This document shows positions 19,053 to 27,699 of a stretch of DNA of 41,838 nucleotides, piece after piece. Origin of the DNA: Xenophilus aerolatus. GTDB taxonomy: Bacteria > Pseudomonadota > Gammaproteobacteria > Burkholderiales > Burkholderiaceae_C. The notes below the pieces were generated by a model that had not been told where the DNA came from, ran no database searches, and was given only the letters and a program-made list of their open reading frames with translations. Every line of letters begins with the position of its first letter. Positions within the stretch are counted from its first letter, which is position 1. Made by a program: the position numbers and the translations under genes. Location: contig QAIB01000020.1 in assembly GCA_030418545.1 (NCBI GenBank), forward strand, positions 1-41,838, read 5' to 3'.

Positions 19053-19761
19053 GAACTACTTGGCCGAAGCGCAGAGCTGGGAGCTCGATCGCGCGAGGCG
19101 CTCGGAGCGGTCCGCGAAGGTCGCCTGGGGCGTCGCGAGCGCATCCGGCCTCATCGCGCTCCTGTCGGTCGGTGCCGTGGCCGGCCTCACGCCGCTCAAG
19201 CAGCCGGTCCCGGTCGTCATCCGCGTGGATAGCGGCAGCGGCATCGTGGACGTCGTCCCGCGGTACGAAGGCACGACCGACGTGGAGCAGATCGTCACTC
19301 GCAACCTGCTGCAGAACTACGTCATCTCCCGAGAGCGCTATTTCTACGGCACCGCCGAGCCCGATTACGAACTCGTGGCTTCGCAGAACTCCCCGAAGCT
19401 CAACCAGGACTGGGCAGCCCTATGGGAAGCCAACAACCCACAGTCGCCCCTGAACCTCTACAAGGACGGCACGGCCATACGGACCCAGGTGCGTTCGGTG
19501 ACGTTCTTGAAGCTCGACAGCGGCAGGGACAAGCTGGCCCAGGTGCGATTCACTCGGTATGCGCGCGCCGGCGGCACCGGGGATGAGCAGGCTACCCACT
19601 GGGTGTCCACCATCGAATTCGCCTATGTCGCCCCGTCCAAGGACGAGAAGTGGCGATCGCTCAACCCGCTCGGGTTTCGGGTGATCGAGTACCGGCGCGA
19701 GCCGGAGACCGTTTCGACCAGCACGGCGCCCGCGCCGAGTCCCAAGCAGGGCGGTCGATGA
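19030..19761 (+). CDS. virB8: VirB8-type inner membrane assembly factor
   Basis: The 243-aa protein has a cytoplasmic N-terminus (YLAEAQSWELDRARRSERSAKVAW), one membrane helix at about 38-60, and a periplasmic NTF2-like domain with the typical VVIRVDSGSGIVDVVPRY strand, the NYVISRERYFYG helix and a final W-RSLNPLGFRVIEYR, the conserved NPLGF motif of VirB8. A Pro/Ser tail follows. The stop overlaps the virB9 start. Confidence 0.95.
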   Translation: MKRDPALENYLAEAQSWELDRARRSERSAKVAWGVASASGLIALLSVGAVAGLTPLKQPVPVVIRVDSGSGIVDVVPRYEGTTDVEQIVTRNLLQNYVISRERYFYGTAEPDYELVASQNSPKLNQDWAALWEANNPQSPLNLYKDGTAIRTQVRSVTFLKLDSGRDKLAQVRFTRYARAGGTGDEQATHWVSTIEFAYVAPSKDEKWRSLNPLGFRVIEYRREPETVSTSTAPAPSPKQGGR

Positions 19762-20597
19762 CCTTCTCGGATCCCACTCGTCTCTGGCTCGAGGCGATTG
19801 CCTTGGCTGGATGCCTCGCTGCCGTTGGCTCGCATGCGGTGGCCGCGACGGTTCCGCCAACGGGCAAAGTGGATGCGCGCGTGCGCGTCGTCAACTACAA
19901 CCCGGAGGACGTTGTCACCCTCCACGGGTACGTCGGCTACCAGATCCACCTCCAGTTTGCGGAGGGCGAAGAGTTCGTCAACCTCGGATCCGGTGACAAC
20001 GCCGCATTCGATGTGGGCGCCGAGCGCAACCACTTCTTCATCAAGCCCAAAGAGGCCCGCGCCTCGACCAACCTCACGGTCCTCACAAACCGCCGGGCCT
20101 ACCACTTCGACTACACGGTTTCCGCAACGGCGCCCAAGGGCGCCGCGGCCAGGCGCATGGTCTATTCGATCCGATTCGCCTACCCGGACGAGGAAGCCCG
20201 CACCCTGGCGGCAGAGGCAGAGCGTCGCCGCGCCGAGGCGCGGATGAGCCAGGCCGCCGATCGACCGCGGAACTCGAACTACTGGTTCTGCGGAAGCGCC
20301 TCGCTCAAGCCCATGAGCGCCTACGACGATGGGGTGCAGACGCGCCTGCGCTTCCAGGCGCGCTCCGATTTCCCGGCCATGTTCGTCCAGAACGACGACG
20401 GTACGGAGTCGCTGCTCAATTTCAACGTCGAATCCGATGAGGTGGTGATCCACCGCGTCGCGCGTCGTTTCGTTCTGCGCCGCGGTCAGCTGGTCGGCTG
20501 TGTCGTCAATCAGTCCTTCGCGGGCGGTGGCGCGCGCACGCCCAACAACACGAGCGCGCCAGGCGTGCAGCGTACGACGACAGGGGAAGCACCATGA
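19758..20597 (+). CDS. virB9: VirB9-type outer membrane core protein
   Basis: The 279-aa protein has a signal sequence (LEAIALAGCLAAVGSHAVAA, about 9-28), an N-terminal domain with DARVRVVNYNPEDVVTLHGYVGYQIHLQFAEGE, and the C-terminal VirB7-binding domain (NSNYWFCGSASLKPMSAYDDGVQTRLRF...PAMFVQNDDGTESLLNFNVESDEVVIHRVARRFVLRRG), all diagnostic of VirB9/TrbG. It forms the outer membrane complex with VirB7 and VirB10. Starts and stops overlap by four bases on both sides, indicating translational coupling. Confidence 0.95.
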   Translation: MTFSDPTRLWLEAIALAGCLAAVGSHAVAATVPPTGKVDARVRVVNYNPEDVVTLHGYVGYQIHLQFAEGEEFVNLGSGDNAAFDVGAERNHFFIKPKEARASTNLTVLTNRRAYHFDYTVSATAPKGAAARRMVYSIRFAYPDEEARTLAAEAERRRAEARMSQAADRPRNSNYWFCGSASLKPMSAYDDGVQTRLRFQARSDFPAMFVQNDDGTESLLNFNVESDEVVIHRVARRFVLRRGQLVGCVVNQSFAGGGARTPNNTSAPGVQRTTTGEAP

Positions 20598-21949
20598 CCG
20601 GATTCAACGGCGATCGGCCCGAGTTCGACGACAACGACATCCGCCCCCACAGCCAAAGTGACGGCCGGGTGGACCTCGACACCGGCGAGATTCTCCCCGA
20701 CCGCCAACAGCGGCGTGCCGATCCCGGCGCCCGCGACCAGGCAAGCGCTGCGTCGGCGACCACCGTACAGGGCGAACGCGCCATTCCCTCGGTCAATCGC
20801 GAGCGGTCCATTCAGTCCCGTGTGAGCGGCGGGCTGGCGCTGGCGACCATGGTGCTCCTCGGTGCCGGCTTCCTGTTCTGGTACTACAACACCCAGTACG
20901 GCACGACGCGGGACGCCGAAGAAGCAGCACGCAAGGCGGCTGCCGCACGGGCTGGCGGCGAGATGAAGGTCCCGCCCCTGGGTCGGATTGATCCGCCCAA
21001 GCCCCCGGAGCCACCCGTTGCTGCCGCAGGGCCGACGCCGCCTCCACCGCCCCCAGTAGCCGCGACGCCCGGTGCCCCACCGCAAAAGACGCCGGAGCAA
21101 CTCGCCCTGGAGCGGCAGCTTGGCACCCCGGTCCTTCGCAAGGGCCAGTCACTGACCGGTGGGGGCGTGCCCTACGGCACGCCGGACGCCATGGCAGGCG
21201 GCGGCAGCGCGCCCGGCCAACCCGGTATTCCCAATGTTGCTCAGCTGATCGGCGCCATGCAGGGCACGGCGCCCACTGGCGCGCAGGGCGCCAGCTCCTT
21301 GGCCGCCAACCTCAAGCCCACGCCGACACCAGCCGTGATGGCCCAGAAGCTGCCCACGCGTCGCATGCTCCTGCCCAAAGGCGCCTTCATCGACTGCACG
21401 CTGGAGACCGCGATCGACTCGACCTACGAGGGCATGACCACTTGCATCGGTGCGAGCGACATCTACGGCGCGGACGGCAAGGTGGTGCTCCTGGAACGCG
21501 GCACGAAGTACGTCGGCGAGCAAAAGGGCTCGCCGCGCCAGGGCCAAGGTCGGGTCTTTGTCGCGTGGAGCGAGGCCCGAACACCTACGGGCGTGGTCGT
21601 GCAACTCGCCTCTCCCGGCACCGACGAACTCGGCCGCAATGGACTGCCCGGCTACGTCGACAACCACTTCTGGGACCGCTTCGGAGCAGCGCTGCTCATC
21701 TCGGTTGTGGATGGGGCAATGCAGGCCATTGCCGCCAACCAGAAGAGCGGCACGAGCGTCGGCAGTGGCGGAGGCGTGAGCTTCGGCGCACAAGGCAGCC
21801 GGGAGGTCATGACCGAGGTGCTGCGCAACACGATCGCCATACCGCCGACCGTGATCAAGAATCAGGGCGAGCGCATCCAGATCCTTGTGGCGCGCGACGT
21901 CGATTTCAGGAGTGTCTATGCGCTTCGAGCCGACCCCGAATCCCCATGA
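20594..21949 (+). CDS. virB10: VirB10-type envelope-spanning core protein
   Basis: The 451-aa protein has a cytoplasmic N-terminus, one membrane helix (LALATMVLLGAGFLFWYY, about 79-96), a Pro-rich periplasmic stretch (about 115-165) and the C-terminal VirB10/TrbI domain: LLPKGAFIDCTLETAIDSTYEGMTTCIGASDIYGADGKVVLLERGTKYVG, then NHFWDRFGAALLIS and TVIKNQGERIQILVARDVDF. VirB10 links the inner membrane ATPases to the outer membrane pore. Confidence 0.95.
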   Translation: MTGFNGDRPEFDDNDIRPHSQSDGRVDLDTGEILPDRQQRRADPGARDQASAASATTVQGERAIPSVNRERSIQSRVSGGLALATMVLLGAGFLFWYYNTQYGTTRDAEEAARKAAAARAGGEMKVPPLGRIDPPKPPEPPVAAAGPTPPPPPPVAATPGAPPQKTPEQLALERQLGTPVLRKGQSLTGGGVPYGTPDAMAGGGSAPGQPGIPNVAQLIGAMQGTAPTGAQGASSLAANLKPTPTPAVMAQKLPTRRMLLPKGAFIDCTLETAIDSTYEGMTTCIGASDIYGADGKVVLLERGTKYVGEQKGSPRQGQGRVFVAWSEARTPTGVVVQLASPGTDELGRNGLPGYVDNHFWDRFGAALLISVVDGAMQAIAANQKSGTSVGSGGGVSFGAQGSREVMTEVLRNTIAIPPTVIKNQGERIQILVARDVDFRSVYALRADPESP

Positions 21950-23057
21950 CCGCGCCGGTGCCGAGGGCACCACCGGCGCGGCCGCCACATCGGCGGCCAA
22001 GACTGCGCAGGACGCCCCCTCCTCCCTCTCGCTCTTCCTGGGCCCACTCGGGCGCCTGCTCGAAGACCCCGAGGTGACGGAAATCTGCATCAACGAGCCC
22101 GGCACCGCCTTCATCGAGCGGCAATCCGGCTGGTCGCGCGAGGAACTGCCCTTCGCCAGCTACGACTGGTGCCTTGCGATCGCCAAGCTGGTGGCCAACT
22201 TCACGCGCCAGCGCATCTCGGCCAACGAACCGCTCCTTTCGGCCACCCTGCCGGGCGGCGAGCGGATCCAGATCGTTCTGCCGCCTGCCACGCAAGATCG
22301 CACCGTCTCCATCACCATCCGCCGCCCGCCCAACGCCCTCTGGACGCTGGAGGAGCTGGACGGCATGGGCATCTTCGGTCCAACGCGCAGCGTGCCCGCC
22401 GTCCCGGCCCACCAGATGCAGGTGGAGCACCTCGCCCCCGAAGACCGGGAGCTGACCGGCCTGCTCGCGCGTCGGCAGTTCGCCGCCTTCCTGCGCCGCG
22501 CCGTACACCTGCGCAAGAACATCCTCTTCTCGGGCGCCACCGGCTCGGGCAAGACCACCGTCAGCAAGGCGTTGATTCTGGAGGTTCCGGTCGAGGACCG
22601 CCTTATCACGATCGAGGACGTCAAAGAACTGTCGCTGCGCAACCAGCCGAACCACGTGCGGCTCTTCTACTCGCAGGGCGCCCAGGGCCAGGCCGAGGTC
22701 ACGCCCGGCCAGTTGCTGGCCAGCGCCAAGCGTCAGCGGCCCGACCGGGTGTTCGTCTCCGAGCTGCGCACGGGCGACGAGGTGTACGACTACCTCGTCT
22801 CCGTGAACACCGGCCACCCGGGCTCCATCACCAGCGTCCACGCGGACAGCGCCGAGATGGCCTTCGTCGCGCTGGCCCAACTCATGAAGCGCAGCCAGGC
22901 CGGCCAGGGCATGAGCACCCGCGAAGGCGTCGAGCTCGCGCAGATGAGCGTCGATGTCGTCGTCCAGTGCGCCCGCGACCGCAAAAGCACCGGAAGCCCA
23001 CGCATCGTCCGAGAGATCTGGTATGACCCTGGCACCAAGCACCGAGGGCTTTCCTAG
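21918..23057 (+). CDS. virB11: VirB11-type secretion ATPase
   Basis: I choose ATG 21918 because AGGAG lies seven bases upstream; it overlaps virB10 by 32 bases. The 379-aa hexameric ATPase shows LEDPEVTEICINEPG near the N-terminus, Walker A GATGSGKTT (206-214), the Asp box ITIEDVKEL, Walker B-like DRVFVSELRTGDEVYDYL and the His box VNTGHPGSITSVHADS. It works with VirB4 and VirD4 in pilus biogenesis and DNA transfer. The end overlaps the virD4 start. Confidence 0.95.
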   Translation: MRFEPTPNPHDRAGAEGTTGAAATSAAKTAQDAPSSLSLFLGPLGRLLEDPEVTEICINEPGTAFIERQSGWSREELPFASYDWCLAIAKLVANFTRQRISANEPLLSATLPGGERIQIVLPPATQDRTVSITIRRPPNALWTLEELDGMGIFGPTRSVPAVPAHQMQVEHLAPEDRELTGLLARRQFAAFLRRAVHLRKNILFSGATGSGKTTVSKALILEVPVEDRLITIEDVKELSLRNQPNHVRLFYSQGAQGQAEVTPGQLLASAKRQRPDRVFVSELRTGDEVYDYLVSVNTGHPGSITSVHADSAEMAFVALAQLMKRSQAGQGMSTREGVELAQMSVDVVVQCARDRKSTGSPRIVREIWYDPGTKHRGLS

Positions 23058-25008
23058 TCCGTTCAAGATCGCCGTCGCCCTGCTGGCGGCCGCGGTGATG
23101 GGCGTGTATGTGGCGGGCTATGCGTTCCTCATGCGCATGAAGCTGCCGCCGCATGACGCCTCGCTGCTGACGATCCACCAATACTGGCAGGCCTACGGTG
23201 ACCGCCCGGACGTCCGCCAGGCGCTGCTCACTTGCCTCGCCGGCGCGCAGGGCGTCTGCCTGGGCCTCGTCGGCGTGGCCATGCTTCCGCGCAGGCGACC
23301 ACTCCATGGCGAGGCCCGGTTCGCGTCGCGCCGCGAGATCGAGAAGGCCGGCCTGCTCAAGGACCACGGGATCATCCTGGGCCGCCTCGGTAGCCGGTAT
23401 CTGGTCCTGCCTGGCCAGCAGGGCGTCGAGCTCGAGGCACCGCCGCGCAGCGGCAAGGGTGTCGGGGTGGTCGTGCCGAATCTCCTGAATTGGCCCGGTT
23501 CGACAATCGTCAGCGACATCAAGGGTGAGAACTTCATGCGCACGGCGGGCTTCCGCGCATCGCACGGCCAGGATGTCCACCTCTTCGACCCGCTGTCCGA
23601 GAAGGAGTGCTCCGCCCGCTGGAATCCGCTGGGCTACGTGTCCGAGGAGCCCTACCGCTGCATCGACGACCTGCAGCGGATCGCCACGATGCTGTTCCCG
23701 GATCCGCTGGCCGGCGACCCGTTCTGGACTTCGTCCGCCCGGTCGCTGTTCCTGGGCATCGCGCTGTACCTGTTCGAGGTACCCGACGCCACGCGCACGC
23801 TGGGCGAAGTGCTGCGCCAGGGCATGGCCAGTGACGCAGAGGGTTTCCAGAAGCACTGGAAGCGGGTCATCGACGCCTGTGAGCGGGCGGGCTATCCACT
23901 GTCGCAGGAGGCGGTGCAGAGCCTGTACGACGTGATCGACCTGGCGCCCACGACGGCTTCCAGCATCCGCAAGACCTTCACGAGCCGTCTGGACCTGTGG
24001 CTCAACCCGATGATCGACGCCGCGACCTCGGGCAACGACTTCGACCTGCGCGACCTGAGGAAGCGCCAGATTTCCATCTACGTCCAGATCAACCCGGACA
24101 ACATCGCACGGCTGCAGCCGCTGCTAAACCTCTTCTTTCAGCAGGCAATCGGGCTGCAGACACGTGAGTTGCCGGAAACGAATCCCGCACTCAAACACCA
24201 GCTCCTGCTGATGCTCGACGAGTTCCCCGCCCTCGGCCGCATCCCAGTCATCGCGGAATCCACGGCCTTCCTGCCCGGCTACAACGTCCGCACAGTGGTG
24301 ATCGTGCAGTCCAACTCGCAGCTGATCGAGAAGTACGGCGGCGAAGGCGCGAAGTCGATTCGCAAGATGCTGGCGGCACGGATCATCTTCCCGCCCAAGG
24401 AGTACGACGACGCAGAGGCGATCTCGCGCGAACTCGGCACGTACACCGTGCGCCAAAAGAGCATCAGCCGGCCCATGTTCGGTGGCGCCGGCAAAGGTGG
24501 CTCCGTCAGCCTCAGCGATCAGCCCCGCCGCCTGCTGCTGCCGCAGGAGGTCAAGGAACTGGGGCCGAGCCGGATGATCCTCTTCTACGAGGGCCTACGC
24601 CCCGTTCTGGCCCACCGCATCCGCTACTTCGAAGACACGTCTTTCGCCAAGCGGGAGCTGCCACCACCTGCCGTGCCGAAGCTTGAGGTCCAGAAATCCG
24701 AACGGGCTGGCGCGCCGACGGCTACGTCGTCAGCCTCGCGGCACACGCCACCTGCTGGCACCACACCTCGACCTGCGGGCACAACCAGCGCCACGCCAGT
24801 CACCACGGCCGCCCATCGATCTGGGCAGAGCGGCGGGTCGACCATCACCAAGGAGGTATCCGTCATGTCCGCTGCCGTAATGAATGACGAGTTGAAGCTC
24901 AACGACTTCTCTTTCGACTTCGACGATGTCGAGATCCCCACTGAGCCGTTGAGCGATGACGAGATCAAGCAGCGCGCCGATGACTTCGTGTCTCGCCTGC
25001 TGGACTGA
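23023..25008 (+). CDS. virD4: VirD4/TraG-type coupling protein with an unusual acidic tail
   Basis: The start is placed at ATG 23023, giving 661 aa; a longer start would extend into virB11. Two N-terminal membrane helices (about 10-30 and 60-85), Walker A PPRSGKG (140-146, K145), the TIVSDIKGENF segment and Walker B LLMLDEFPALGR (about 395) identify a VirD4/TraG coupling ATPase that brings the relaxosome to the channel. After about residue 560 the sequence becomes a Thr/Ser/Pro/Ala linker, then an acidic tail (DFSFDFDDVEIPTEPLSDDEIKQRADDFVSRLLD). The tail is preceded by its own perfect ribosome binding site and ATG (see next entry). Confidence 0.95.
   Translation: MTLAPSTEGFPSPFKIAVALLAAAVMGVYVAGYAFLMRMKLPPHDASLLTIHQYWQAYGDRPDVRQALLTCLAGAQGVCLGLVGVAMLPRRRPLHGEARFASRREIEKAGLLKDHGIILGRLGSRYLVLPGQQGVELEAPPRSGKGVGVVVPNLLNWPGSTIVSDIKGENFMRTAGFRASHGQDVHLFDPLSEKECSARWNPLGYVSEEPYRCIDDLQRIATMLFPDPLAGDPFWTSSARSLFLGIALYLFEVPDATRTLGEVLRQGMASDAEGFQKHWKRVIDACERAGYPLSQEAVQSLYDVIDLAPTTASSIRKTFTSRLDLWLNPMIDAATSGNDFDLRDLRKRQISIYVQINPDNIARLQPLLNLFFQQAIGLQTRELPETNPALKHQLLLMLDEFPALGRIPVIAESTAFLPGYNVRTVVIVQSNSQLIEKYGGEGAKSIRKMLAARIIFPPKEYDDAEAISRELGTYTVRQKSISRPMFGGAGKGGSVSLSDQPRRLLLPQEVKELGPSRMILFYEGLRPVLAHRIRYFEDTSFAKRELPPPAVPKLEVQKSERAGAPTATSSASRHTPPAGTTPRPAGTTSATPVTTAAHRSGQSGGSTITKEVSVMSAAVMNDELKLNDFSFDFDDVEIPTEPLSDDEIKQRADDFVSRLLD
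24865..25008 (+). CDS. Possible separate 47-aa acidic protein translated from inside virD4, same frame
   Basis: AAGGAGGT at 24850-24857, a perfect Shine-Dalgarno, lies seven bases before ATG 24865, in the virD4 frame. The product would be MSAAVMNDELKLNDFSFDFDD... to the virD4 stop: 47 residues, strongly acidic and Phe/Asp-rich. In the full-length protein this segment follows a low-complexity linker. Either it was a separate gene that became fused to virD4 when a stop was lost, or both forms are made. I know of no homologue. Confidence 0.5.
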   Translation: MSAAVMNDELKLNDFSFDFDDVEIPTEPLSDDEIKQRADDFVSRLLD

Positions 25009-25046
25009 CTTCGCCGACAGACTTTTACCCACACGCAGGAGACGCC

Positions 25047-26255
25047 ATGGCCACCGCCAACGCTTCCACGATCAGCACGTCATCAACAAGCCCTGCATCA
25101 GGCGACTTCGCCGGCGCCGTGCAGGGCCACGCCGCCGCGCCCGGACGCCAGCATCCACCGGTACCCGACGCCGTTGAGCGCCGGTACTTGCGAATCCACG
25201 ACAGCTACCTGTTTCCGGACCGCACGCTCGCCTTCATCGACGACGGCAGCCGGATCCGGGTGCGGACGGAGAACCGCGAAGTCATGCACAGCGTCGTGGC
25301 CATCGCGCAGCAGCGCGGCTGGCGCATGATCGAGGTGCGAGGTACCGAGGCGTTCCGCCAGGGCATCTGGCGCGAGGCCGCACTGCAGGGCATTCAGGTC
25401 AAGGGCTACGAACCCCACGAGACGGAAAAGCAGCAAGTCGCCCGATCACAGGCGCAACGGCGCGACGGCGACACCCGATCGCGGGGCGAGCCCGGGAACT
25501 CCGGTCGCGACCCAACTCCTCAGAGCGAGTCAGCTCCAAACGGTCGCTTTGCAGCTAGTTATGACGGTGCGACGCGCCAAGACGCGGATGGCCGGCCCCG
25601 GGCCGCCCGCAACGGTGCGCGGACGCCCATCGTAGGGATCTTGGTCGCCGCTGCCGCTGCGTCCTACCGGTTCGACCCGCAGCAGCGGATGTCCTTCTAC
25701 GTCATGGTGCGCACCGAGGTCGGCGATCGAACCGTGTGGGGGACCGACCTGGAGCGCGCGCTTGCGGAGTCGACGTCTCAGCCACGGATCGGGGCCGCGA
25801 TCGTCCTTAGCCGCCAGGGGACCACGGCAGTCGACGTTCGTGTGCCGGACCACAACGAGGCGGGCGATCTGGTGGGCGAGAAGAAGATCGTTGCCCAGCG
25901 TGCCCGATGGGGCATCGAGACGATCGACCACATGCGCTTGCTGCAGCAGCAGTCCGACTTATTCCGCTCCGGACGGGACATGCCGCCCGCGTCGCTCGAA
26001 ACACAGCCGAACCTCGCCGCGGCAACGGCGGGTGCCCGACTCGCGCAGCAGTATGCCCAGCGGGTCACGGCCGATGGCCCGTCGCAACAGCGGCTTGTGC
26101 AGGCTATCCGGGACCAGTTGGCGGAAGCACTGGCGCAGGGCCGCGACATCCACCTTCCGGCCACCGAGACGGCGGATCGGCAGCAACCAACCCGTCAGCA
26201 GTCCCGCCAACGTGGCGGACGGGGACGCGAGGAGCCCGTGCATGAGCGCTTTTGA
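25047..26255 (+). CDS. LPD7- and KfrB-domain protein of the transfer operon
   Basis: The 402-aa protein follows virD4 with CAGGAG upstream. Residues about 45-125 (RRYLRIHDSYLFPDRTLAFIDDGSRIRVRTENREVMHSVVAIAQQRGWRMIEVRGTEAFRQGIWREAALQGIQVKGYEP) match the LPD7 domain usually found behind relaxase domains. Residues about 205-295 (YRFDPQQRMSFYVMVRTEVGDRTVWGTDLERAL...RIGAAIVLSR) match the KfrB domain of plasmid proteins. The relaxase itself is encoded 5 kb away on the other strand, so this may be a detached relaxase accessory module. The rest is low-complexity and Gln/Arg-rich at the C-terminus. Confidence 0.75.
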   Translation: MATANASTISTSSTSPASGDFAGAVQGHAAAPGRQHPPVPDAVERRYLRIHDSYLFPDRTLAFIDDGSRIRVRTENREVMHSVVAIAQQRGWRMIEVRGTEAFRQGIWREAALQGIQVKGYEPHETEKQQVARSQAQRRDGDTRSRGEPGNSGRDPTPQSESAPNGRFAASYDGATRQDADGRPRAARNGARTPIVGILVAAAAASYRFDPQQRMSFYVMVRTEVGDRTVWGTDLERALAESTSQPRIGAAIVLSRQGTTAVDVRVPDHNEAGDLVGEKKIVAQRARWGIETIDHMRLLQQQSDLFRSGRDMPPASLETQPNLAAATAGARLAQQYAQRVTADGPSQQRLVQAIRDQLAEALAQGRDIHLPATETADRQQPTRQQSRQRGGRGREEPVHERF

Positions 26256-26877
26256 AATCAACGTCGGGCGCGTTCGCCGAGGCTCCCTCGCGGGCCGCCA
26301 GACAGCACTGGCATGCCTGGCGTTGTCGGTGCTTGCGCTGTTCACCAACCCAGCGGCCGCCCAGCCATTGTTCCGAGGCGCCCGGGCGGAGAGCGCACTG
26401 GCCGCACGAACGGGCATCGCCGCGTCGACCATCACCGCCGCCTTCACACCGGGCGACGCCTTGCCACTCGTGCTCGACACCGTCCGCAACGCCCGAGGCA
26501 CCCTGTATGTGGCCGCCTACTCGTTCACGAGCAAGCCGGTGGCCACCGCGCTGCGTGACGCACAGCGGCGAGGCGTCAAGGTATTCGTCGTCATCGACGC
26601 CGGGGAGGCGACCAAGGGCTACTCGGCCGCCCGGTTCCTCGCGAACGAAGGCGTCCCGGTCCGGACCAACGCGCGCTACGCGTTGCAGCACAACAAGTTC
26701 ATCGTGGCCGACGACGCCACGGTCCAGACGGGCAGCTTCAACTACACGTCGTCTGCCGCCGGGCGGAACGCCGAGAACGTGATCGTGGTGAACAACTCGC
26801 CGGCACTCGGCGCCCAGTACGCCCGCGAGTGGCGGCGCCTCTGGGACGAGGGCACCGAGCTGCCGCCGGCGTACTGA
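26242..26877 (+). CDS. nuc: Phospholipase D family endonuclease, Nuc-like, exported
   Basis: The 211-aa protein begins at ATG 26242 with GAGGAG upstream and overlaps the previous gene by 14 bases. It has a signal sequence (ALACLALSVLALFTNPAAA, about 22-40) and one HKD motif: H150-N-K152 followed by D157 and TGSFNYTSSAAGRNAEN. Single-motif PLD proteins of this size dimerise and act as nonspecific nucleases; the best known is Nuc of plasmid pKM101, also near a virB-type transfer operon. A periplasmic location is expected. Confidence 0.9.
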   Translation: MSAFEINVGRVRRGSLAGRQTALACLALSVLALFTNPAAAQPLFRGARAESALAARTGIAASTITAAFTPGDALPLVLDTVRNARGTLYVAAYSFTSKPVATALRDAQRRGVKVFVVIDAGEATKGYSAARFLANEGVPVRTNARYALQHNKFIVADDATVQTGSFNYTSSAAGRNAENVIVVNNSPALGAQYAREWRRLWDEGTELPPAY

Positions 26878-26879
26878 GC

Positions 26880-27608
26880 ATGGCGCGAGCGCCCTCCTCG
26901 ACTGCGCCGCGATCCGGCCGCGGTGTCTCCCCGCCGGCGATGGAATTAGATCTATGGGCGATCTCCGACGGCTCCCTCGAAGCCCTCAAGTGGGTCGCGC
27001 TCGTGCTCATGGTCGGGGACCATGTGAACAAGTACTTGTTGCATGAGTCCAGCGCTTCGCTCTACGCTTTGGGCCGGATGGTGATGCCGATATTCGGTTT
27101 CGTGCTCATGCACAACCTCTGCCGTCCGGGCGCCCTGGCTAACGGACTGCATGTGCGCGCGATCAAGCGACTCGCGATCTTCGGCGCCCTGTCCACGCCC
27201 GCCTTCGTCTACCTCGTCGGGTGGTGGCCACTCAACATCCTCTTCACCCTCCTGGTCGCCACGCTGATCGTCCTTCTCTGGGAGCAAGGCGGCACGGCCC
27301 GCCGGCTCCTGGCGTTCCCCCTCTTCTTGGTCGGCGGTGCCCTGGTGGAATTCTGGTGGCCAGCCCTCCTCTGCTGCCTGGGCGCGTGGGCCTATCTCCG
27401 GAAGCACACCCCACTGCGGCTGTCGCTCTGGGTCCTCGCCACCGCATCTCTGGCGGTGATCAACGGCAACTTCGCGGCGGTCGTGGCGCTCCCACTCATC
27501 TGGGCGGCCACGCGTGTCGACGTTCCCATGCCGCGCATGCGCTGGGTCTTTTACGCCTTCTATCCCGCGCATCTGTCGTTCCTGGCTGCATTCCTGGCGA
27601 TGCGCTAA
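26880..27608 (+). CDS. traX: TraX family integral membrane protein
   Basis: The 242-aa protein begins three bases after nuc. It has about eight membrane helices and TraX family features: LKWVALVLMVGDHVNKYLL near the N-terminus and LYALGRMVMPIFGFVLMHNLCRPG. In plasmid F, TraX acetylates the pilin N-terminus; in virB-type systems its role is not established. ATG 26940 (MELDLW) is an alternative start because the first 20 residues are low-complexity. It is the last gene of the transfer operon; no clear intrinsic terminator follows. Confidence 0.85.
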   Translation: MARAPSSTAPRSGRGVSPPAMELDLWAISDGSLEALKWVALVLMVGDHVNKYLLHESSASLYALGRMVMPIFGFVLMHNLCRPGALANGLHVRAIKRLAIFGALSTPAFVYLVGWWPLNILFTLLVATLIVLLWEQGGTARRLLAFPLFLVGGALVEFWWPALLCCLGAWAYLRKHTPLRLSLWVLATASLAVINGNFAAVVALPLIWAATRVDVPMPRMRWVFYAFYPAHLSFLAAFLAMR

Positions 27609-27668
27609 AGCCGGCCGCCGGCGAGCCGCAGGACCGGTCGACGGCGAGTCCCCGATTTGCGCGGAGGT

Positions 27669-27693
27669 GCGATAGCGTGCTGCTATAAATCGC
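27669..27693. promoter_or_regulatory. Inverted repeat upstream of the antitoxin gene, likely autoregulatory operator
   Basis: GCGATAGC (27669-27676) faces GCTAT and ATCGC (27682-27693) as an imperfect palindrome with the A/T-rich TATAAAT in one arm, seven bases before the antitoxin ATG. Antitoxins with an RHH-type N-terminus usually bind such palindromes. The match is imperfect, so this is a suggestion. Confidence 0.4.
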
Positions 27694-27699
27694 GGTCGC

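Noticed and set aside
21906-23066. Minus-strand open frame opposite virB11
   Set aside because: Shadow frame; virB11 on the plus strand has Walker A, Asp and His boxes.
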